Source: CAXBES01 sp965367015
Lineage (GTDB): Bacteria; Bacteroidota; Bacteroidia; Flavobacteriales; Flavobacteriaceae
Assembly (NCBI GenBank): GCA_965367015.1
Contig: CBDUGY010000131.1
Coordinates: 1 to 7,354, forward strand
DNA length: 7,354 nt
Direction: 5' to 3'
The notes under the pieces: model-generated
What the model was told of the DNA's origin: nothing
Database searches by the model: none
What the model saw: only the letters and a program-made list of their open reading frames with translations
Shown here: piece by piece, positions 1 through 7,030 of the stretch
Layout of the letters: every line of letters starts with the position of its first letter
Position numbering within the stretch: position 1 is the first letter of the stretch
Position numbers and translations under genes: made by a program

Positions 1-394
1 TGAAAACAGCAAACAAACAATTGTAAAATACAGTCAGTTTGAACTGCCAAAAAGGCTTTGGCAAAAACTGGTGAAAGCCTCGGGGATAGAGGAGAACCAA
101 AAATGGGCAGACACTACAAATGTTCAGTTAGATTCGTTGGTACAACAATTAAAGGCGGCAGTTTTTAAGGTTACCGGTAAGAGTACCTTTAAGGAAGAAT
201 TTGTTACAGCCGGAGGAGTGGAGCTTAAAGAGGTAAATTTTAAAACCTTTGAAAGTAAAATACATAAAGACCTTTATTTCGCCGGAGAGATCCTGAATAT
301 TGATGCTATCACCGGAGGGTTTAACTTTCAAAATGCATGGACAGGTGGATATTTGGTTGCAAAGGCGATCAACGTAAAACTACCAGGAAAATAG
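1..394 (+). CDS. NAD(P)/FAD-dependent oxidoreductase, HI0933/YhiN (BaiN/RdsA-like) family, C-terminal fragment
   Basis: This is the 3' end of a gene that begins outside the window. The frame is open from base 2, so the GTG at 71 is internal and not the start. About 130 residues are visible. Family-typical elements are a TAGGV motif followed by a conserved ESK (roughly visible residues 70-90), then a GEILNID segment and a GGFNFQNAWTGG motif close to the C-terminus. In HI0933-like flavoproteins this last part closes the Rossmann fold around FAD (usual form GE-LD-D--TGGYN-Q-A--G). The protein is therefore probably a cytosolic flavoenzyme. The family's substrates are mostly unknown; BaiN has been linked to bile-acid reduction, but that role should not be carried over here. 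The N-terminal dinucleotide-binding motif lies outside the window, so completeness cannot be judged. The stop codon is one base before the next start, which suggests an operon with the DUF1697 gene. Confidence 0.86.
   Translation, partial: ENSKQTIVKYSQFELPKRLWQKLVKASGIEENQKWADTTNVQLDSLVQQLKAAVFKVTGKSTFKEEFVTAGGVELKEVNFKTFESKIHKDLYFAGEILNIDAITGGFNFQNAWTGGYLVAKAINVKLPGK
385..388 (+). promoter_or_regulatory. Shine-Dalgarno-like AGGA for the DUF1697 gene
   Basis: AGGA lies 7 bases before the ATG at 396, inside the last codons of the flavoprotein gene. It supports that start and coupled translation of the two genes. Such motifs are weak or absent in many Bacteroidetes genes, and the two minus-strand genes here have none, so its importance is uncertain. 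Confidence 0.4.
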
Positions 395-395
395 T

Positions 396-923
396 ATGAA
401 AAAGTATATCGCTTTACTACGTGGAATAAATGTAGGTGGACACAAAAAGATCCTTATGTCCGATCTCAAGAAACTTTTTGAATCTATTGGATTTGCAGAA
501 GTTGAAACTTACATTCAGAGCGGAAATGTAGTCTTTTCTTCCGATATCGAAGATGATATGCATTCTAAAATAGCAGTTGCAATTGAATCGAAATATGGCT
601 TTAAAGTGCCGATTTTGATCAAAAAAGTTACAGAATTAACTCAAATTGTAACAAAATGTCCATTTTCTGATGAAAAATTGGAAAAGAGCTATTTTATATT
701 ATTACGAGAAAAACCTATTGAAGAGAACTTGAAATTAATTGAAAACTTATCCTCCGAGGCTGAAGAATTTTATATTATAGATACTTGTATATATATTTTT
801 TATTCCAAAGGAGCAGGACAGTCTAAATTGGGTGTTAATTTCTTTGAAAAGAAACTGAAAGTCACCGCCACCGCTAGAAATTATCGAACGATGGCGAAAC
901 TTTTAGAACTGGCTAGTCTTTAA
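396..923 (+). CDS. DUF1697 domain-containing protein
   Basis: A complete 175-residue protein that fits the DUF1697 family along its whole length. Signature parts are ALLRGINVGG (residues 6-15), a TYIQSGNVVF block (38-47) and a C-terminal block from about 136 to 172 with G-GQSKLG, FFEKKL and TATARNYRTMAKL. The usual Trp of the RNW motif is Tyr163 here. There is no signal peptide or membrane segment, so it should be cytosolic. The family is widespread in bacteria and has no established biochemical function, so none is assigned. The ATG follows the preceding stop by one base and has an AGGA at a proper distance, so it is probably translated together with the flavoprotein. Its last 11 bases, stop codon included, overlap the end of the convergent peptidase gene. 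Confidence 0.93.
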   Translation: MKKYIALLRGINVGGHKKILMSDLKKLFESIGFAEVETYIQSGNVVFSSDIEDDMHSKIAVAIESKYGFKVPILIKKVTELTQIVTKCPFSDEKLEKSYFILLREKPIEENLKLIENLSSEAEEFYIIDTCIYIFYSKGAGQSKLGVNFFEKKLKVTATARNYRTMAKLLELASL

Positions 924-2304
924 TAAGCTTTATAGTTTTAGATTCATTTGTTGCTGACGTAAGCGTCATAAAATAAATTCCGCTAGAAACTGAAGCAACA
1001 TCAACTTCTTCGATGCTAGATTTAGCATCACTTATGCTAAATATTGTTCGACCCATCATATCTCTAAATATTACATTTGAAATAGTGCTTTGAGACTCAA
1101 TGATGAGTTTATCCTCAAACGGATTCGGAAACACTTTCGTAGCAGCCAGTGGATTCTCCTCTACATCAAGAACTCCTACATTAAAAGTATGGGTAGCGGA
1201 ATCACCTTCATAAGTTGCTTCCCAAGTCCAGGTACCGTCCATATCAACTGCAAAGGTCCACATATAATATGAAATCTGTACTGCATCAGTTGGGGCATAA
1301 TCGAATTCGTATGGTACCGTATTATCTGGTCGGGTAATTTTTAAATGAATATTGGCATTAGGCCTTTGATCTTTTAAATACACACCGTAGAATACAGTAT
1401 CACCAGATAAAAACTGATTACTTTCGTTGGTGATCTCTGTAGTAGGACAAGTCTGAAAATCGGGAAAAGCGGTATGTGTTAGGACGGCGTTGATTCCCGG
1501 ATCGTAATACGGTTTTTGCGTATTCCACCATGTATCGTTATTCCAATTGTTGCAAGGTCCAATACTTGGATCAATTAAATTATTGTTAGCATCATATACT
1601 TCAAAATGCAGGTGGGGAATGGTTGAACTCCCTGAACTTCCAACTACTCCTAAGAATTCACCTTGAGTAACTGTATCACCAATAATTTTTGATGTAAGAC
1701 CTCCATTTTTCATGTGTAAATACCATGTTACACTACCATCAGAATGTTGTAAGGCCACGTAATTAGGCACGTTGGTATTGAAGCTGCAATTTCTATCGAA
1801 CGAGCCATCATTTTTATCGATAATTTGACCGTCGGCTGCGGCGATGTTTACTGCTTGATCCAGGTCCATTTGTTTCCACCAAAATGGCCATGAAATTATA
1901 TCAAATCCTTGATGATTATATCCGGATGTAGTATCATATGAACGAGTACCGCAATCGTAATCTGATATTTGATTTGGAACTGCAGGATTGTGGTCGATAT
2001 AGTTGGAAACAGACCACACATTATTATAATTAAAACCATTAGCCTGTGCTACGGGCCAATCGAATAATGGATGACCACCTTCGGTATTTATAGCTTGTAA
2101 TTTGCCTTCTGCTGCTAACTGGGCAATATTGTTTGCAATCCTGGTTTGAATCGCCAAACGTTGCGCTTCGCTTAAGCAGGGCTCTGTATTACGTGGAATT
2201 ATAACTTCACCACCATACGGAGCTTCAATCGTATTTTGTGCAAAAGTGTAACTACCACAAAGGATAATTATCACCGTTAGGACGAGAATAAGTTTTGATT
2301 TCAT
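913..2304 (-). CDS. Secreted M23 (LytM-type) zinc metallopeptidase with T9SS type A sorting domain
   Basis: The protein has 463 residues. A hydrophobic signal peptide covers residues 1-22, with likely cleavage before Gln23. A helical linker of about 43-75 follows. The M23 domain spans roughly 125-247. Its HxxxD motif supplies His131 and Asp135, His197 sits in a YLHM motif, and HLH supplies His231 and His233. By analogy with LytM, His131, Asp135 and His233 bind zinc while His197 and His231 are catalytic, so the enzyme looks active. Such enzymes usually cut peptidoglycan cross-bridges or Gly-rich proteins; the substrate here is unknown. Residues about 290-380 look like a beta-sandwich with no clear family assignment. 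Residues about 391-463 form the T9SS type A signal, with FPNP near its start, SGIYFM and the ending KLIKD. Export to the cell surface or medium is therefore expected. The start is set by the signal peptide; no Shine-Dalgarno sequence is visible. It lies 76 bp downstream of the giant surface-protein gene and may share its transcript. Confidence 0.93.
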   Translation of the reverse strand: MKSKLILVLTVIIILCGSYTFAQNTIEAPYGGEVIIPRNTEPCLSEAQRLAIQTRIANNIAQLAAEGKLQAINTEGGHPLFDWPVAQANGFNYNNVWSVSNYIDHNPAVPNQISDYDCGTRSYDTTSGYNHQGFDIISWPFWWKQMDLDQAVNIAAADGQIIDKNDGSFDRNCSFNTNVPNYVALQHSDGSVTWYLHMKNGGLTSKIIGDTVTQGEFLGVVGSSGSSTIPHLHFEVYDANNNLIDPSIGPCNNWNNDTWWNTQKPYYDPGINAVLTHTAFPDFQTCPTTEITNESNQFLSGDTVFYGVYLKDQRPNANIHLKITRPDNTVPYEFDYAPTDAVQISYYMWTFAVDMDGTWTWEATYEGDSATHTFNVGVLDVEENPLAATKVFPNPFEDKLIIESQSTISNVIFRDMMGRTIFSISDAKSSIEEVDVASVSSGIYFMTLTSATNESKTIKLIKD

Positions 2305-2334
2305 AATTTATGTATTTAGTTAGTTAGTATTAAA

Positions 2335-2368
2335 TGTCCGGAATTATGATGTTTTAAAAATCCGGACA
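2335..2368 (-). terminator. Perfect 8-bp inverted repeat between the two minus-strand genes; weak terminator or regulatory hairpin
   Basis: TGTCCGGA at 2335-2342 is mirrored by TCCGGACA at 2361-2368, with an 18-base AT-rich loop. On the minus strand it lies 12 bases after the giant gene's stop codon and 30 bases before the peptidase start. The bases after the hairpin read TTTAATAC, so the U-tract is poor. It could be a leaky terminator, an mRNA-end stabiliser, or a protein-binding site, since the TCCGGA in each arm is itself a palindrome. The repeat is plainly visible; its role is inferred. Confidence 0.4.
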
Positions 2369-2380
2369 CGTATTGATATT

Positions 2381-5300
2381 TTATTCTTTCACAATTCGCT
2401 TCGTAACTGTACCATTTTCAGAAAAAATCTGAACCATATAGATGGCAGAGTCTAACCGACTTATATCAATTTGATAATTTTCCCGATTCGTAAAAATTAC
2501 TTCGGAAACAATACGGCCCCGAATATCATATATCTTGGCGTTCGTAATTAAAACATCCGGCGATACGATATTGATGACGCCACGAGTTGGATTTGGATAC
2601 AACGCAATTGAATCGATACTAAAGTCGCTACTTTCAAGTATTGAATTTTTAAACAAAATCTTAAAACGTTTATGATATACAGCTTCTCCGCTTGTGAATG
2701 TATAGTCGTTTAGCGATAAATTGGTAATGGTCCCAGTGAGATAGTCGATTATATAAACAGTAGCATTTTCCATATTTAAACCATCTTTCTCATGAATGGA
2801 GATGCGATAGCTTTGTAATTCTTTTACCTGGGTTGTAAAACTCAGGAAAATAGCAGCCTCATCATTAAATTGATCAAGAGAGTTAACTGCTAGTTCTTCG
2901 GCAGTGTCTAATTCGGAATACAAAGAAACCGGTGTAGCCAGACGCTTTATATCTTCAGAATAAACATAGGTGTCTGAACTGAATTCGGTAAAAGCTATAA
3001 GAGTAGTACTTCCAAGCTGGTATGTATCATTAAAGACATTAAGCCAAAGCCTATCCCGGTTTATAGCATTTTGATTTCTGTAGGTATCATTATTACCGGT
3101 TACACGCATGGAATTATTAAACGTAGCCATCCCTGCAGCAGAAGGCTTAACGCCAAAACCTTGCCCTGCGGACACGTATTGAGTTGGTGTTGCGCCACCG
3201 CTGGCGGCAGGATTTCCTCCCACACCTTCAACATACATCGAAATGTCCATCATACTGAAATTATTGACGTTATATCCTGGATACCCTGGCGAAGCTGCGG
3301 TATTATGTTCCCAGAAATACATCACATCAATAGCTGAATTCATTGGCTCAGCGAAGAATATCTCCGCATCAATCGCTGAAGCATAAGGGTTCGATAGGAT
3401 ATTTGGACTCGCATTTTGAGTACCATTATAACCAAGTGTAAAATTTATCACTCCATTATTCAAAGTTCCCTGTGTATGATTGTGCAAATAAGTGCCACTT
3501 GATGTTCCGTCGGGTTGCGGGAATACTAAATATCCTTCTCCCGGAATAATATTGCCGGCATAATTAAGCCAATTGTTACCATTATCGTCTGCCCAGTTAT
3601 TAATGCCGGGTGAAACGGCTTCTACTAAAGGATGAGGAATAAAGTTTGCCGTTATATGATTTCTAACTATATAGCCATTACCATATACACTTGGTCTTGT
3701 TTCGTTGGACATCGGACTCCCAATGATCATAAATGACTGGGCTGCCATATTTGGTGTATTCATTTGAACAGAAATACTTCCATTGTTCGTAGCATTGGCC
3801 AAATCGTCTATCTGTACAACACTTCCTTCAGGTTCTACATTTAATGTACCATTTACAGTAATGTCACGTGCCGATCGCACATAGGTGCCTCCATTTATAT
3901 TCAAGGTGCCTAAAGCAGTGACTTCGCAAAGACATGAGTCAATATTTCCTTCGGTAGAAGTGAGATAAACGTCATTGACAACAGCAGTGCTTCCTAAATG
4001 GGGAGCATTTGGCGACCAGGTGCCGGCAGTAAAAGTGGTGGTTGGTGCAACCACAGTAACAATTGCAGTTGCTGAGTCTGTTAGACCCGCTTCGTCTTCA
4101 ACCGTAAGTGTAACGGTGTGATCTCCCAATTCGTTGCAATTCCATGAATTTATGTCTAAAGTCAGAATTAGATTGGCCGGAATAGTACAGTTGTCGAAAG
4201 ATCCATTATTTACATCATCGGGTGTTATAGTGGCAACTCCTGTCGCATCCAATGGTACAGTAATATTTTGTGTTATTGCTGTCGGAACTTGTATATCGGT
4301 AATTAAAACGATAGTTAAAACTACTTCATTATCATTTCTGCAAGCGACACTAAAGTCGTATTGTTTGCCGTTAAATGTACTGGTTGCTGTGGGCGCCAGA
4401 TTACAAGCTGTAATTAAACCTGACGTTGTCGCAACAATAAATTCCTCGTTTAATATTCCGTCATAACCCATGGTTACATTTACAACCCCATCCATAATAG
4501 CTGGGCCGGTTATTGCCAATAAATCATAATCTACACCCTGATTCGTCCCATTTAACTCCACGTCAAGCACCGATGTTGCCGAAGACTCGTAGCCTCCTAT
4601 GAAATTTAATGTTCCGGGGGATGCTCCGGGCGCAAAAGTTCCATCATTTGTATAATTGGCAGCTGAAGGAACATCAATAATTCCGACTCCTTTAATAATA
4701 CCTGTCGAAGTATTTGTAAGTCCTAAAGAATCGGGGAATTCAAGTTCTCCCGCCATTATATCAATGGTACCGGAGTTGGTGGTTTGGGAATAAATAAGTA
4801 TCGTACCTGCGCCTCCGGATTTTTTTATAAGACCGAAATTATTAAGAATTCTGGATGTCCCTCCACTATAAGATATGTGTCCGCCATCTACTTGTAAATC
4901 AATTACACCTGTTGGTTGATTATTAAATATTCCATCACTCAAAAAGAGGTTCCCGGTAGAAGTATTTGTAAAAGTGCCTTCATTATTTAAGGTTGTAAGA
5001 CCGAGGATACTTTTACCGCTTGTAGTTGTTAAATTTAGCGGACTTTTATTAACTAAGGTCCCTCCTCCGGTTAGGTTGCTTATTGTCCAATTAACCCCAC
5101 CAGCACCACTAAAGTCGAAAATGGCTGTTGTTGCTGCCGGAACATTTACGACACTACTCCAGTTGATGTTGCCATCAAGGGTTCCTTGTAAGGTACCAGA
5201 GATATTTGTAGTTGACCCCCAGATTAGAAGACTACCCGGAACGACATTGTAATCACCGTTGGTTAAACTTTTTTCGAGAAAATTCAGCGTAAGATTTCCG

Positions 5301-7030
5301 CTTTCAACACTAAGGGTTCCATCATTATTATTTAAGTTACATTGAATCTGTGCATCACCAAAAGACGTGGTTTTTTTAATAAGTCCGTAGTTATTAAGGA
5401 TTCTGGAAGCTGATCCGGAATAAGTTATATTTCCACCATCAGCTTGCATATCGATGACCCCTGTGGGTTGATTATTTAACACACCATCGACCATTAGAAG
5501 ATCACCTGAACTAATAATATTTATATCGCCTTCATTATTAAGTGTAGTTAGCCCGATAATACTTTTCCCCGATGTTGTTGTTAAATTTATTAGGCTTTTA
5601 TTAATTAATGTACCACCACCGGTTAGGCTACTTATTGTCCAGTTTAAACTCCCGATTCCATTAAAATCGAAATTAACAACTGTAGCGGCAGGTATTTCCA
5701 CGGTACTGCTCCAGTTGATATCACCGTCTACCAGACCTTGAATGGTGCCGGCCATAACTATATTAACGCCCCAGGTTAACTTACTTCCGAAAACAACATT
5801 GTACATTCCGTCTGTAAAAGTTTTCTCCAGAAAATTAAGAGTTAGATCTCCACTTTCAACACTTATAGTACCACCCAGATTATTTAAAGAACACTGAATC
5901 TGTGCATCCCCAAAAGTTGTAGTCCGTTTAATAAGCCCGTAATTATTAAGGATTCTGGACAAACTGCCAGAATAAGTAATATTTCCGGCGTCGGCTTGTA
6001 AATCAATTGTTCCATTGGTTTGATTGTTAAAAATTCCATCAACAAATAATAAATCCCCGGGAGATGTTATATTAACGGTACCTTCATTATTGAAGGTTGT
6101 TAGTCCTGATATATTTTTCCCCGAAGTTGTTGTTAAATTAAGAATCCCATTATTAGTAACTGTGCCTCCACCGGTGAGCGATCCAAGGCTCCAATCTAAC
6201 CCATTGGCACCGCTAAAATCCAGGGTGGCAGCTGTTGCGGCCGAGACTGTTGTCGACCAATCTATAATTCCGCCCAAGTTACCCGTTAGAGTACCGGAAA
6301 TATTTATAGTAATGTCCCAATTTAGTATTGATCCTGGTACTACATTGTATGTCCCGCCGGTAAGGGTTTTGGGGAGAGTATTAAAAGTTAGCGATCCACT
6401 TTCTACACTAATTGTTCCGCCAATATTATTTAAAAATACTTGAATTGATGCATCTCCCGCATTTGTTGTTCTTTTTATGAGACCATAATTGTTCAAGATT
6501 CGGGAACTAGCACCTGAGTAGGTAATATTCCCACTTGCGAACTGAAGATCGATTACGCCATTGAGTTGGTTGTTAAAAACGCCATCAGAAATAAGTAAAT
6601 CTCCGGTAGAGCTAATATTAAATGTCCCTTCATTATTAAAGGTCGTCAATCCGAGTATTTGTTTAGATGATGTAGTTCTAAGATCAAACGTTCCGTTATT
6701 GGTTATGGTCGAACCCCCGCTTATAGTGCCATTAGTCCAAGTAAAAAATGCATTTGCACCCACAGTAGAAGGTGCTGTAAAGGTGAGATTGTTGTTCATG
6801 GACACCATGGCGTTGCCTTGTATATCGATAGATTGTACTGAAGCTGCGACATTTATAAGCATAGTACTTCCGGTAGGAATTACAACATCGTTACCGGCCA
6901 AAGGGACTTGAGCCGGACTCCAGTTTCCGGGATTGTTAAAGTTAACATCCACTGCTCCGGTCCAGGTTATAGTTTGTGCACTTACCGAAACCGAAATGCA
7001 CACTAGCGCGAAAAATAGAAATCTTTTCAT
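2381..7030 (-). CDS. Giant repeat-containing surface protein (putative beta-solenoid adhesin) with T9SS type A sorting domain
   Basis: The protein has 1549 residues. A signal peptide covers 1-18, with likely cleavage before Gln19. Residues 20-60 resemble a solenoid cap (TWTG, NWSP, DVVIP). Residues 91-766 hold nearly four tandem units of about 184 residues, rich in Asn, Gly, Thr and Ser and with recurring NNxG, the look of a right-handed beta-solenoid. Residues about 767-910 close it, including FAPGASPGTL, a pattern typical of such proteins. Residues 911-995 are HYR/Ig-like, with an Asp-Asn-Cys motif (Cys948) and Cys965. Residues about 996-1085 form another short solenoid beginning GTWSP. Residues about 1095-1460 contain SNPYASAID, YFWEHN, GQGFGVK and FNNSMR, a module I know from other flavobacterial T9SS proteins and that lacks a known function. 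The T9SS signal is about 1473-1549, with YPNPTRG. It probably acts outside the cell in attachment or matrix building, but that role is inferred. No enzyme motif was seen. No Shine-Dalgarno sequence precedes the start. Confidence 0.92.
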   Translation of the reverse strand: MKRFLFFALVCISVSVSAQTITWTGAVDVNFNNPGNWSPAQVPLAGNDVVIPTGSTMLINVAASVQSIDIQGNAMVSMNNNLTFTAPSTVGANAFFTWTNGTISGGSTITNNGTFDLRTTSSKQILGLTTFNNEGTFNISSTGDLLISDGVFNNQLNGVIDLQFASGNITYSGASSRILNNYGLIKRTTNAGDASIQVFLNNIGGTISVESGSLTFNTLPKTLTGGTYNVVPGSILNWDITINISGTLTGNLGGIIDWSTTVSAATAATLDFSGANGLDWSLGSLTGGGTVTNNGILNLTTTSGKNISGLTTFNNEGTVNITSPGDLLFVDGIFNNQTNGTIDLQADAGNITYSGSLSRILNNYGLIKRTTTFGDAQIQCSLNNLGGTISVESGDLTLNFLEKTFTDGMYNVVFGSKLTWGVNIVMAGTIQGLVDGDINWSSTVEIPAATVVNFDFNGIGSLNWTISSLTGGGTLINKSLINLTTTSGKSIIGLTTLNNEGDINIISSGDLLMVDGVLNNQPTGVIDMQADGGNITYSGSASRILNNYGLIKKTTSFGDAQIQCNLNNNDGTLSVESGNLTLNFLEKSLTNGDYNVVPGSLLIWGSTTNISGTLQGTLDGNINWSSVVNVPAATTAIFDFSGAGGVNWTISNLTGGGTLVNKSPLNLTTTSGKSILGLTTLNNEGTFTNTSTGNLFLSDGIFNNQPTGVIDLQVDGGHISYSGGTSRILNNFGLIKKSGGAGTILIYSQTTNSGTIDIMAGELEFPDSLGLTNTSTGIIKGVGIIDVPSAANYTNDGTFAPGASPGTLNFIGGYESSATSVLDVELNGTNQGVDYDLLAITGPAIMDGVVNVTMGYDGILNEEFIVATTSGLITACNLAPTATSTFNGKQYDFSVACRNDNEVVLTIVLITDIQVPTAITQNITVPLDATGVATITPDDVNNGSFDNCTIPANLILTLDINSWNCNELGDHTVTLTVEDEAGLTDSATAIVTVVAPTTTFTAGTWSPNAPHLGSTAVVNDVYLTSTEGNIDSCLCEVTALGTLNINGGTYVRSARDITVNGTLNVEPEGSVVQIDDLANATNNGSISVQMNTPNMAAQSFMIIGSPMSNETRPSVYGNGYIVRNHITANFIPHPLVEAVSPGINNWADDNGNNWLNYAGNIIPGEGYLVFPQPDGTSSGTYLHNHTQGTLNNGVINFTLGYNGTQNASPNILSNPYASAIDAEIFFAEPMNSAIDVMYFWEHNTAASPGYPGYNVNNFSMMDISMYVEGVGGNPAASGGATPTQYVSAGQGFGVKPSAAGMATFNNSMRVTGNNDTYRNQNAINRDRLWLNVFNDTYQLGSTTLIAFTEFSSDTYVYSEDIKRLATPVSLYSELDTAEELAVNSLDQFNDEAAIFLSFTTQVKELQSYRISIHEKDGLNMENATVYIIDYLTGTITNLSLNDYTFTSGEAVYHKRFKILFKNSILESSDFSIDSIALYPNPTRGVINIVSPDVLITNAKIYDIRGRIVSEVIFTNRENYQIDISRLDSAIYMVQIFSENGTVTKRIVKE
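4733..6760 (-). repeat. Tandem array of about 3.7 coding repeats, 546-552 bp each
   Basis: Units in reading order are unit 1 at 6215-6760 (182 residues), unit 2 at 5663-6214 (184), unit 3 at 5111-5662 (184) and unit 4 at 4733-5110 (about 126 residues, lacking the last third). The register is fixed by a Trp at residues 98, 280, 464 and 648, by GLTT at 127, 309, 493 and 677, and by SRILNN at 176, 358, 542 and 726. Every set is spaced 182, 184 and 184. Units 2 and 3 look closest to each other, for example sharing GDAQIQC. The units differ at many synonymous sites, so they are not fresh duplications. Inside a unit NNxG recurs about every 21 residues, which suggests solenoid turns. Confidence 0.93.

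Noticed and set aside
2254..2304. Possible lipoprotein signal in the M23 peptidase (Cys16 after a hydrophobic stretch)
   Set aside because: The residue before Cys is Leu, not Gly/Ala/Ser, and a normal signal peptidase I site (before Gln23) follows. Cys11 of the giant protein fails in the same way.
3071..4466. Plus-strand open frames at 3071-3337 and 4134-4466
   Set aside because: They are antisense to well-supported modules of the giant protein and have no recognisable motifs.
4733..6760. Repeats as a CRISPR array or mobile element
   Set aside because: The units are 546-552 bp, in frame and protein-coding, without spacers, terminal inverted repeats or a transposase.
4974..6911. Open frames on the plus strand at 4974-5252, 6024-6443 and 6561-6911 whose products resemble each other
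   Set aside because: They lie antisense to the tandem repeats, so their likeness and openness come from the repeat DNA. Their proteins look like no known family and lack start signals.
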